In this document: positions 1 to 5,809 of the stretch, one piece after another | How the letters are laid out: each line of letters starts with the position of its first letter | How positions within the stretch are numbered: position 1 is the stretch's first letter | Assembly (NCBI GenBank): GCA_902796465.1 | Contig: CADBPK010000261.1 | Span: 1 to 6,737 of the forward strand | Direction of reading: 5' to 3' | Source of the DNA: an uncultured Erysipelotrichaceae bacterium | GTDB taxonomy: Bacteria; Bacillota_I; Bacilli_A; Erysipelotrichales; Erysipelotrichaceae | DNA length: 6,737 nt | Translations under genes and position numbers: made by a program | The notes under the pieces: generated by a model | The model's input: the letters and a program-made list of their open reading frames with translations, nothing else | Databases searched by the model: none | What the model was told of the DNA's origin: nothing

Positions 1-474
1 AAACGTATTGGTAATGATCTGGCGTACTCCGTCGATATCACTGGTCATCCGCGTAATGATATCTCCCTGTTTGTTTGTCGTGAAAAAACTGTGGGGCATG
101 GACTGCAGATGATCATACATCTGGTTGCGCATATCAAAGGTAATGTGCTGGGCGATCCACGTATTCAGATAACTTTCCAGCACACCGATCAGATTGGAGC
201 CAAGTGTTACACACAGGGAGAGCACGATCAGCTTTATCAGCAGGTCCAGATTTCTCCCGATCAGACCTTCATCGATGATCCGGCCGGTCAGAATGGAAGG
301 ATAGACAGCCAGTATGGACGAACAGATGATCGCCGCAAAAACAAGGATCATCTGGGCCGTATACGGTTTGAGATAAGAAAAGACACGCGCCAGAAGCTCT
401 TTTGTCACTTTCGGTGCGTTCTTTTTTTCTTCTTCGGTGAGGAACATTCCTCCGCGTCCGGGTCGCATGCTCAT
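1..474 (-). CDS. ABC exporter, membrane-domain N-terminus (partial)
   Basis: This is the first 158 residues of an MsbA/MdlB-type ABC exporter half-transporter, cut off by the left edge, so the rest of the membrane domain and the ATPase domain are not visible. A charged cytoplasmic start (about 1-40) is followed by two hydrophobic segments at about 41-63 and 78-98. The conserved intracellular stretch comes next, with MRNQMYDHLQSMPHSFF (115-131) and KQGDIITRMTSDID (135-148), typical of type IV (exporter-fold) ABC transporters. The start at 474 is chosen because GAGGA (483-487) lies 8 bases upstream; an in-frame ATG at 468 is a weaker alternative. The binding site directly follows the TAA of the aldo/keto reductase gene, 13 bp away, which suggests coupling. 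The substrate cannot be inferred. Such proteins often pair with a second half-transporter, which would have to lie beyond the left edge. Confidence 0.9.
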   Translation of the reverse strand, partial: MSMRPGRGGMFLTEEEKKNAPKVTKELLARVFSYLKPYTAQMILVFAAIICSSILAVYPSILTGRIIDEGLIGRNLDLLIKLIVLSLCVTLGSNLIGVLESYLNTWIAQHITFDMRNQMYDHLQSMPHSFFTTNKQGDIITRMTSDIDGVRQIITNTF

Positions 475-487
475 ATCTGCTGTCCTC

Positions 488-1669
488 TTACGCCGACATC
501 ATAAACTTCCGTGCCGCTGCTGTTCCGATCCGGAATAAGACCGGCCGAAGCGCCTTGTCTGCGTTCTTCAGTTCCTGAATGATGGAAATATGCTGCGGAC
601 AGTGCTGCTCACATTTCCCGCATCCGATGCACTGGGACGGGAAAGGCGGCTTCTTCCGCATGGCGATCGTTTTGGCATAATCCATCCTGCCGCTCATCTT
701 GTCTTCAATAAACATCTGGTTATAGCATCGGAACGCACCGGGGATATCCACGCCCTGCGGGCATGGCATGCAGTAGGCGCAGCCCGTGCACGGCACTTTC
801 ATCTTCCGGTTGATCGATTCCTTTACCTGTTCGATCAGTTTCCGGTCTGCATCTGTGATGTCACCCGGCAGACAGGAAGAAGCGATGCGGCAGTTTTCCT
901 CCACCATTTCAACAGAGTTCATGCCCGACAGCACACAGGTAACTTCCTTCTGATCCCAGAGCCAGCGGAAAGCAAGTTCTGCCGGCGTCATTTTTCTTTC
1001 ATGTTCCGCGATCTTCTTTTTCGCTTCCGGAGGCAGCTGGTCCACCAGCTTTCCGCCCCTGAGCGGTTCCATGATGATCACCGGGATCCCTTTTGCATAT
1101 GCAGCGTACAGTCCCTTCCGGCCTGCCTGCGTTACTTCATCCAGGTAGTTGTACTGGATCTGGCAGAAATCCCAGTCGTAGGCATCCAGGATCTTCAGGA
1201 ACATTTCCGTATTGCCGTGATAGGAAAAACCGATATTGCGGATCCTTCCGGCTTTCTTCTGTTCCTGTATCCATTCCCGGATACCGTGTTTTTCAAGATT
1301 TTCCCATGCCTGTACATCCGTTAACATGTGCATGAGATAGTAGTCAATATAATCCGTGCGGAGGCGCTTCAGCTGCTCGTTGAAATAACGGTCGATCGCC
1401 TTGTCGGTTTTGATCATATACTGCGGAAGCTTTGTTGCGATATTGACTTTTTCACGGAGATGATTCCTCTCCAGGATCTCTCCGAGCGCCGCTTCGCTTC
1501 CGGGATAGATATATGCTGTATCGTAGTAGTTTACGCCTCTCTGCCAGGCGCAGAGAATCTCCTTCTCTGCTTTGTCGATATCGATCGCGTTTCCTTTTTT
1601 CGTAAAACGCATGCAACCATAGCCGAGTGCAGAAACCGGCTTTCCATATTTGTCGTTACGATACTCCAT
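488..1669 (-). CDS. Aldo/keto reductase with C-terminal 2x[4Fe-4S] domain
   Basis: A 393-residue fusion of an aldo/keto reductase barrel (about 1-285) and a bacterial ferredoxin-like domain (about 290-365), the architecture of the COG1453 group of predicted oxidoreductases. The catalytic tetrad of the superfamily is visible: Asp50 and Tyr55 (YYDTAYIY), Lys80 (ATKLP) and His114 (YYLMHML). Two cysteine clusters follow: Cys294, 297, 300 and 303 (CxxCxxCxxCP), and Cys347, 350, 353 and 357 (CxxCxxCxxxCP). They should hold two 4Fe-4S clusters. The family is cytoplasmic, and its physiological substrates are mostly unknown. The clusters suggest electron exchange with a ferredoxin-like partner as well as, or instead of, simple NAD(P)H chemistry; that is inference. 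No signal peptide is seen. It sits 14 bp after the dipeptidase gene and 13 bp before the ABC exporter gene, in the same unit. Start at 1669, supported by an AGGAGGAG site. Confidence 0.93.
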   Translation of the reverse strand: MEYRNDKYGKPVSALGYGCMRFTKKGNAIDIDKAEKEILCAWQRGVNYYDTAYIYPGSEAALGEILERNHLREKVNIATKLPQYMIKTDKAIDRYFNEQLKRLRTDYIDYYLMHMLTDVQAWENLEKHGIREWIQEQKKAGRIRNIGFSYHGNTEMFLKILDAYDWDFCQIQYNYLDEVTQAGRKGLYAAYAKGIPVIIMEPLRGGKLVDQLPPEAKKKIAEHERKMTPAELAFRWLWDQKEVTCVLSGMNSVEMVEENCRIASSCLPGDITDADRKLIEQVKESINRKMKVPCTGCAYCMPCPQGVDIPGAFRCYNQMFIEDKMSGRMDYAKTIAMRKKPPFPSQCIGCGKCEQHCPQHISIIQELKNADKALRPVLFRIGTAAARKFMMSA

Positions 1670-1677
1670 TCGGGATT

Positions 1678-1685
1678 CTCCTCCT
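1678..1685 (-). promoter_or_regulatory. Ribosome binding site overlapping upstream stop codon
   Basis: The minus strand reads TAGGAGGAG here. The TAG stop of the dipeptidase gene (1684-1686) is part of the Shine-Dalgarno sequence for the aldo/keto reductase, whose ATG follows 8 bases later. This fixes the reductase start at 1669 and suggests that ribosomes ending on the dipeptidase reinitiate there. Confidence 0.8.
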
Positions 1686-2604
1686 ACAGATTTTCACGCA
1701 TAAACCGGAATGCGTTCCGGTAAGCGATATCTTTGATCTCCTCTTCTGAAAATCCTGTTTCGCTGAGACCCTTGATCAGGTTCTGCGCCTGGTCGGCTGA
1801 ACTGATATCATAACGGTCACGCCCAAGGAAATCCATAAAATCGAAGCCGCAGGCGATATGCTGATGACCGACAAGGTCCGCCATATAACGCGCGTGTTTT
1901 GCCAGCATCAATGCGTTCTGATTTGCAGGATCCTCCGCAATAAACTTTTTCCAGCTGTTCAGACCGATCAGGCCGCCCTTCGCAGCGAGGGCACGGATCT
2001 GCTGGTCAGTCAGGTTCCTGTCATGCCAGCAGAGGGCACGGGCATTGGAATGCGTCGCGATAACCGGTTTTTCTGAATATTCGATCAGGTCCCAGAAGGT
2101 CTTTTCATTCGCATGGGAAACATCGATCACCATATTGAGCTCATTCATTTTTCTGACGGCTTTGATTCCTTCCTGCGTCAGTCCGCGGGCAGGATTCCCG
2201 CCGTTTCCGGTTGCGAGCGTATTCTCGTCATTCCAGCACAGCGATCCAATCAGACATCCCTGATCACGGAGCCACTGTATACGGTTTTCCGTATCCGCGT
2301 TGATCCCGCACATTCCTTCGATCGTGAGGAACAGGGAGATCTTTGTGCTGTTTTCATCCAGGTCATCAGGTGATTTGATCCATACCACATCGGAGTTCTG
2401 CAGCTCTTTTCTTGTATGCAGGACCATTTCCTGCATCTCTTCCCAGTTCTGGCTGCCTTCGAAAAAGCATGCGGCTGCGGTATACATCACCTCGCCGCTT
2501 TTCAGCTTATCCAGATGCCGGTTTTTCAGGACATCCGTTTCCCCTTCCTGATGTTTCTTCAGTATATCCATGCCGAGATCGGCATGGAGATCAAGTATTC
2601 TCAT
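1684..2604 (-). CDS. M19-family (renal-type) zinc dipeptidase
   Basis: A 306-residue metallopeptidase of family M19, the membrane/renal dipeptidase family, which hydrolyses dipeptides and often accepts a C-terminal D-residue. No signal peptide or membrane segment is present, so this copy is cytoplasmic. Expected binuclear zinc ligands, by comparison with human DPEP1, are His7 and Asp9 (DLHAD), Glu96 (TIEG), His164 (DVSH) and His185 (THSN). The substrate-contact Arg196 (CWHDRN) and Asp255 (GFDF) are also present. The substrate-binding His of DPEP1 (LTHT) is replaced, the local sequence being SLCWNDEN (121-128), a change I recall as common in Bacillota members. It is shorter than the mammalian enzyme but normal for the bacterial type. 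The start ATG at 2604 overlaps the coaX stop (ATGA) and has an AGGGGA site 6 bases upstream. The natural dipeptide is unknown; release of cysteine for CoaB is one speculative idea. Confidence 0.92.
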   Translation of the reverse strand: MRILDLHADLGMDILKKHQEGETDVLKNRHLDKLKSGEVMYTAAACFFEGSQNWEEMQEMVLHTRKELQNSDVVWIKSPDDLDENSTKISLFLTIEGMCGINADTENRIQWLRDQGCLIGSLCWNDENTLATGNGGNPARGLTQEGIKAVRKMNELNMVIDVSHANEKTFWDLIEYSEKPVIATHSNARALCWHDRNLTDQQIRALAAKGGLIGLNSWKKFIAEDPANQNALMLAKHARYMADLVGHQHIACGFDFMDFLGRDRYDISSADQAQNLIKGLSETGFSEEEIKDIAYRNAFRFMRENL

Positions 2605-3380
2605 AATCTGTCCCCTTTGTTCATATCATAGAGAATCTTCATTCCCTTATACGCAACATCCGGATCATATTCATCGATCTCGTCCGTTTCACTGGCGATG
2701 ACCCTGCCGAGACCGCCGGTCGCGATCACATGGCAGTCCGGATCATGCAGTTCTTTTTTCATCTGTCTGAGAATGTATTCGACAAGTCCGATATATCCGT
2801 ATACAACACCTGCCTGCATGCCCTTGATCGTATTTGTGCCGAGAATGGAATCCGGCTTCTGGATCTCGATTTCAGGCAGTTTCGCGGTCTGTGATGTCAG
2901 GGCGCTGGCGCTGATCCCGAGACCCGGTGAGATGATGACATAGCGGAAATTTCCTTCATTGTCCACATAGTCAAATGTCGTAGCTGTTCCGAAATCCACA
3001 ACGATGCAGCTGCGCTTGTATGTCTGGTAAGCATATACGGTGTTCACGATCCTGTCCGCGCCGACGGAAGAAGGCGTTTCCACATCCAGCGTGATGCCAG
3101 TCTTCAGTTCTGAGTTGACAATGATCGGTTTCTTCCCCAGATATTTGATCATGCAGGAAGAAAGCGAGTACATGATCTTCGGCACAACGGAAGAAATGAT
3201 GACATCATGGATATCTTCCGGCATCAGTCCGCTCTGGCGGAGAAGTTCTCTGACGTAAAAGCCGTACTCGTCACTGGTCCTGGTCCGGTTTGTCGTAAGC
3301 CTGTAGCGGCCGACGATCTCGGAGTTGTTCAGAATTCCCATGGCAATATTCGTATTGCCCACATCTACTGTCAGCAGCAT
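2601..3380 (-). CDS. coaX: Type III pantothenate kinase
   Basis: CoaX phosphorylates pantothenate to 4'-phosphopantothenate, the first step of CoA synthesis in the cytoplasm. The 259 residues match the usual length of about 255. ASKHA-fold motifs are intact: the phosphate-binding loop DVGNT at 6-10 near the N-terminus, GADR at 107-110 with the catalytic Asp109, and DFGTATT at 129-135, where Asp129 binds the monovalent cation. IISPGLG (149-155) is also typical. Known type III enzymes are not feedback-inhibited by CoA, need K+ or NH4+, and have a high Km for ATP. It starts 1 bp after the coaBC stop, with AAGGA (3391-3395) inside the end of coaBC. Its own stop overlaps the dipeptidase start by 4 bp. 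Adjacency to coaBC puts three consecutive pathway steps in one transcript. The identification is secure. Confidence 0.97.
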   Translation of the reverse strand: MLLTVDVGNTNIAMGILNNSEIVGRYRLTTNRTRTSDEYGFYVRELLRQSGLMPEDIHDVIISSVVPKIMYSLSSCMIKYLGKKPIIVNSELKTGITLDVETPSSVGADRIVNTVYAYQTYKRSCIVVDFGTATTFDYVDNEGNFRYVIISPGLGISASALTSQTAKLPEIEIQKPDSILGTNTIKGMQAGVVYGYIGLVEYILRQMKKELHDPDCHVIATGGLGRVIASETDEIDEYDPDVAYKGMKILYDMNKGDRL

Positions 3381-3381
3381 T

Positions 3382-4572
3382 TTATGATCTTCCTTTCAGG
3401 CAGTGTTTCAGTATTTCCGCAGCAGTTTCCTCTTTGGAACGCATGCCGATATCATATTTCCCGTCCCGGGAAAGCAGGATGACGTGATTTGTATCGCCGG
3501 CAAAACCTGCGCCTTTTTCCGCAATGCTGTTAGCTGCGATATAATCACAGTTTTTCTTTACCAGCTTGCCGGAAGCGTTCGCGATCAGGTCTTCCGTTTC
3601 CATTGCGAATCCGATAATAACCTGCCCTTCCGGCTTTGTCTTTCCGAGTGATGCCAGAATATCAGTCGTCCGCTTCAGGGAAATATACATGTCATCATCT
3701 GATTTCTTCAGTTTGTGATCCGCTGTTTCTGACGGCGTATAATCCGCCACAGCCGCTGACATGATGACCGCGTCCGCATCCGCCGCTTCCCGGATGACAG
3801 CTTCCGCCATATCCGCGGCACTTACAACCGGGATCATATGCACGCCGGCAACCGGGTCAAGACTTGTTTTCCCGCTGACCAGCGTTACATCCGCCCCGTA
3901 ATTGCGGGCTGCCTTTGCCAGCTCATATCCCATCTTCCCACTGGAATGATTGGTGATGTAGCGGACCGGGTCGATCGCTTCCTGCGTCGGTCCGGCCGAG
4001 ATCACGACTTTCTTCCCGCTCAGGAATTTATCCTCTTCAAGCAGTTCCTCAATGCGGTCCAGGATCTCATCCGGTTCCGGGAGTCTTCCCTTCCCGGTAT
4101 CCCCGCAGGCAAGATAGCCTTCAGCTGCTTCCTGGATCCGCATGCCGTATTTCCTGCATATCGCAATATTATCCTGCGTCACAGGGTTTTCCAGCATATG
4201 GGTATTCATGGCCGGAACGATGAGTTTTGTGCATTCAGCCGCCAGGAATGTCGTCGTCAGCATATCATCGGCGATCCCGTGCGCGATCTTGGCAATGACA
4301 TTTGCCGTAGCCGGTGCGATCACAAACAGGTCTGCTTTCGCAGCCAGTGAAATATGATGGACATCCGGCACAAAATCAACGGAAAACATATCCGTGATCA
4401 CCCGCTGTCCGCTCAGTGTCTGAAACGTCAGGGGCGTCACAAAAGCCTCTGCTTCCTTTGTCATCAGAACGTGCACTTCGTATCCTTTTTTCTTCAGCGA
4501 AGAAACAAGCGAGCATATCTTGTATGCCGCAATACCGCCGGTCACGCCGACTATAATACATTTGTTTTTCAT
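3382..4572 (-). CDS. coaBC: Phosphopantothenoylcysteine synthetase/decarboxylase
   Basis: A 396-residue bifunctional flavoenzyme of CoA synthesis. The C-terminal CoaB half joins 4'-phosphopantothenate to L-cysteine using CTP. The N-terminal CoaC half, with FMN, decarboxylates the product to 4'-phosphopantetheine. In CoaC (about 1-180) one sees the start GVTGGIAAYK, active-site His73 (HHISLAAKADL), PAMN with Asn123, and Cys156 in the flap ACGDTGKGR. In CoaB (about 187-396) one sees SAGPTQEAIDPVRYI, then NHSSGKMG with Asn208 (the equivalent of E. coli Asn210), AAVADY at 273-278, and HKLKK with Lys289/290. All key residues are present and the length is normal. It is the first gene of the minus-strand unit, and its ATG at 4572 has a GAGGAAAA site. 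It shares a 61-bp divergent promoter region with yfcE. The symbol dfp is a synonym. Confidence 0.97.
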   Translation of the reverse strand: MKNKCIIVGVTGGIAAYKICSLVSSLKKKGYEVHVLMTKEAEAFVTPLTFQTLSGQRVITDMFSVDFVPDVHHISLAAKADLFVIAPATANVIAKIAHGIADDMLTTTFLAAECTKLIVPAMNTHMLENPVTQDNIAICRKYGMRIQEAAEGYLACGDTGKGRLPEPDEILDRIEELLEEDKFLSGKKVVISAGPTQEAIDPVRYITNHSSGKMGYELAKAARNYGADVTLVSGKTSLDPVAGVHMIPVVSAADMAEAVIREAADADAVIMSAAVADYTPSETADHKLKKSDDDMYISLKRTTDILASLGKTKPEGQVIIGFAMETEDLIANASGKLVKKNCDYIAANSIAEKGAGFAGDTNHVILLSRDGKYDIGMRSKEETAAEILKHCLKGRS

Positions 4573-4576
4573 ATTC

Positions 4577-4584
4577 TTTTCCTC
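4577..4584 (-). promoter_or_regulatory. Ribosome binding site of coaBC
   Basis: The minus strand reads GAGGAAAA, with the GAGG core 8 bases before the coaBC ATG. It lies only about 7 bases downstream of the predicted -10 box, so it would fall at the very 5' end of the transcript. Confidence 0.65.
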
Positions 4585-4588
4585 AGCG

Positions 4589-4619
4589 TCATTATATCAT
4601 GCCGTTTACGCTATAATGA
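4589..4619. repeat. 8-bp perfect inverted repeat between divergent promoters
   Basis: TCATTATA (4589-4596) and TATAATGA (4612-4619) are exact reverse complements separated by 15 bp. Each arm contains the -10 hexamer of the promoter pointing outward from it. The symmetry may simply come from two similar promoters face to face, or it may be a two-fold operator. The arms are AT-rich and the spacer shows no further symmetry that I can see. Confidence 0.75.
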
Positions 4620-4620
4620 A
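4591..4620 (-). promoter_or_regulatory. Predicted promoter of the coaBC operon
   Basis: On the minus strand a perfect TATAAT lies at 4591-4596, preceded by TGA, giving an extended -10 (TGATATAAT, 4591-4599). The -35 is weak: TTCATT (4615-4620) at 18 bp spacing shares 3 of 6 bases with TTGACA. The extended -10 could compensate. The predicted start is near 4584, leaving a leader of about 12 bases. It would serve coaBC, coaX, the dipeptidase, the reductase and the exporter gene, since no other promoter-sized gap exists in the unit. Confidence 0.6.
4612..4617 (+). promoter_or_regulatory. Predicted -10 box of the yfcE promoter
   Basis: A perfect TATAAT lies here, 16 bases before the yfcE start. 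No good -35 is seen: TCATTA at 4589-4594 with 17 bp spacing matches only 2 of 6 bases and overlaps the opposing -10 box. There is no TGn extension. The predicted start is near 4624, so the leader would be about 10 bases. Activity may need an activator or may be low. Confidence 0.5.
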
Positions 4621-4622
4621 CC

Positions 4623-4628
4623 GGGAGG
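4623..4628 (+). promoter_or_regulatory. Ribosome binding site fixing the yfcE start
   Basis: GGGAGG lies 5 bases before ATG 4634. The reading frame is open further upstream to an ATG at 4520, but that stretch is antisense to coaBC and passes through both promoters. The site and the fit to the YfcE N-terminus settle the start at 4634. Confidence 0.8.
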
Positions 4629-4633
4629 CTGTT

Positions 4634-5182
4634 ATGAAACGATTTTTGGTTATATCGGATATCCACGGCGATGCGGCCGGCGCCGCATATATGGAAGAAG
4701 CACTTGCCAGACACGGTCTGAAGGAGATCCTGTGCCTCGGTGACATTCTGTACCATGGTCCGCGGAATGATCTGCCGGCCGGGTATGCGCCGAAAGAAGT
4801 GATTCCCATCATGAACAGGCACAGTGAAGAAATCACCGCTGTCAGGGGAAACTGTGACGCGGAAGTCGACCAGATGGTGCTGGATTTTCCCATCACTGCC
4901 GACTACAGCATTTTCTTTTTGGAAAACCGCAGGGTATTCATGACGCACGGTCATGTCTCGACGCCGGATCATATGCCGCGTCTGAAAAAAGGCGACATCT
5001 TCCTGTCGGGGCATACACATGTTCCGACCGCATTTGCCGGCGGCGGTATTTATATGCTGAATCCGGGCAGTGTTTCCCTGCCGAAAAACGGGCATCCGAA
5101 GACATACGGCATTCTGGACGAGGAAGGATTTACGGTATATACAGAAAAACATGAACCGTATATGTCTGTCCGTTTCGAGTGA
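4634..5182 (+). CDS. yfcE: YfcE-type metallophosphoesterase (phosphodiesterase)
   Basis: A 182-residue calcineurin-like phosphoesterase, close in length to E. coli YfcE (184). It matches that protein well beyond the metal motifs, for example in LGDILYHGPRN, PAGYAPKEV, RGNCDAEVDQM and NPGSVSLPK. The dinuclear metal site is complete: Asp9 and His11 (SDIHGD), Asp37 (GD), Asn73 (GNCD), His105 (THGH), and His127 and His129 (GHTH). E. coli YfcE is a Mn2+-dependent phosphodiesterase on artificial substrates such as bis-pNPP. Its cellular substrate is not established, so only the chemistry can be assigned. No signal peptide is seen, so it is cytoplasmic. It diverges from coaBC and leads a two-gene unit with the downstream acetyltransferase, 14 bp away. 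Confidence 0.94.
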   Translation: MKRFLVISDIHGDAAGAAYMEEALARHGLKEILCLGDILYHGPRNDLPAGYAPKEVIPIMNRHSEEITAVRGNCDAEVDQMVLDFPITADYSIFFLENRRVFMTHGHVSTPDHMPRLKKGDIFLSGHTHVPTAFAGGGIYMLNPGSVSLPKNGHPKTYGILDEEGFTVYTEKHEPYMSVRFE

Positions 5183-5185
5183 TCC

Positions 5186-5189
5186 GGAG
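5186..5189 (+). promoter_or_regulatory. Ribosome binding site fixing the acetyltransferase start
   Basis: GGAG lies 7 bases before ATG 5197. The alternative GTG at 5179, which overlaps the yfcE stop codon, has no Shine-Dalgarno sequence in front of it, so 5197 is preferred. Confidence 0.65.
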
Positions 5190-5196
5190 TATATGC

Positions 5197-5787
5197 ATGA
5201 TTCCTTTCACATCTTCAGACACAGGAAAAATCAGGGAGACTGCCGCCTGCTTCGCGGAATCTTTTCTTGCGGATGAAGGGCTGATCTCTTCCTGTCTGAA
5301 CCGGAAGGAAGCGGAAACATATTTCTTTCTTCTGCTGAAGGAATACATACGCATCAGGGCGGTATACGCAAGCAGCGAAAAAGAAGAAGGCTACATCATC
5401 TTTCACCGCAAAAAACAGGGCATTCCCTGGTACCGGGAACTTTCCCTGTTCGTTTCCTATCTCCGCTTTCTTCCTTTTTCCGCCATGCAGAAACTGATCC
5501 TGGCTCAGCGTGACTGGGAGGATTACAGCATTACCTTTTCCGATCTTCCGGATTATGTGGATGTTTCGTTCATCTGTGTGAGGCCGGAATACCGGCATCA
5601 GGGATTTTTCCGCCGGATGATGCAGGAAGCTTTTAACGAAACGGATCATCACGGCATTCCGTGTGTCCTGGATACGGATTCAGAAAAGAAAGCCGGGCGC
5701 TATGAGCACATCGGGATGAAAACATACAAGGAAAAAGAACTGGAAAGCGGTCTGCATATGTTCACATGTATTTATGAACCAGAATAA
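5197..5787 (+). CDS. GNAT-family N-acetyltransferase
   Basis: A 196-residue protein with the GNAT fold's acetyl-CoA motif in its C-terminal half: YVDVSFICVRPEYRHQGFF at about 120-138, with the pyrophosphate-loop pattern R133-H-Q-G136-F-F. Family members usually have Gly or Ala where Phe138 stands. The closing part, YEHIGMKTYKEKEL (about 169-182), resembles the YExxGF signature of the C-terminal strand and helix. The N-terminal half (about 1-115) is less conserved, rich in aromatic residues (WYRELSLFVSYLRFLPF), and probably forms the acceptor-binding side. The acceptor cannot be predicted. It follows yfcE by 14 bp in the same unit and its TAA abuts a terminator hairpin. An alternative GTG start at 5179 would add six residues. 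Confident as a GNAT member, not as to role. Confidence 0.85.
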   Translation: MIPFTSSDTGKIRETAACFAESFLADEGLISSCLNRKEAETYFFLLLKEYIRIRAVYASSEKEEGYIIFHRKKQGIPWYRELSLFVSYLRFLPFSAMQKLILAQRDWEDYSITFSDLPDYVDVSFICVRPEYRHQGFFRRMMQEAFNETDHHGIPCVLDTDSEKKAGRYEHIGMKTYKEKELESGLHMFTCIYEPE

Positions 5788-5809
5788 AAACCGGAAGTCC
5801 GGTTTTTTT
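5786..5809. terminator. Bidirectional intrinsic terminator
   Basis: ACCGG (5790-5794) pairs with CCGGT (5799-5803) around the loop AAGT. The stem is flanked by five A's at 5786-5790 and seven T's at 5803-5809, which lengthen the helix and give a U-tract in both directions (seven on the plus transcript, five on the minus transcript). It separates the convergent acetyltransferase and SIS genes and fills their whole 21-bp gap. The stem is short, so strength, particularly on the minus side, is uncertain. Confidence 0.8.

Noticed and set aside
91..504. A 137-codon plus-strand open frame at the left edge
   Set aside because: The minus strand encodes a clear ABC-exporter membrane domain here; the plus frame has no motif and crosses the reductase-exporter junction.
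590..1324. A 244-codon plus-strand open frame opposite the aldo/keto reductase
   Set aside because: It lies wholly antisense to a gene with intact catalytic and cluster residues, has no ribosome binding site I can see, and its translation shows no recognisable motif.
2571..2584. Inverted repeat TGCCGA-GA-TCGGCA near the start of the dipeptidase gene
   Set aside because: It encodes the zinc-binding HxD region, has no U-tract and only a 5-6 bp stem; coding constraint and chance explain it adequately.
3838..4350. A 170-codon plus-strand open frame opposite coaBC
   Set aside because: coaBC has every active-site motif on the other strand; this is a shadow frame.
4573..4633. A riboswitch or leader attenuator controlling the CoA genes
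   Set aside because: The gap is only 61 bp and is taken up by two promoters and two ribosome binding sites.
4592..5152. A 186-codon minus-strand open frame opposite yfcE
   Set aside because: It is antisense to a complete YfcE, reads into the promoter region, and resembles no family.
5179..5181. GTG start of the acetyltransferase overlapping the yfcE stop
   Set aside because: No Shine-Dalgarno sequence precedes it, whereas ATG 5197 has GGAG at good spacing.
5215..5652. A 145-codon minus-strand open frame opposite the acetyltransferase
   Set aside because: The plus strand carries the GNAT motif and a proper ribosome binding site; the minus frame has no recognisable content.
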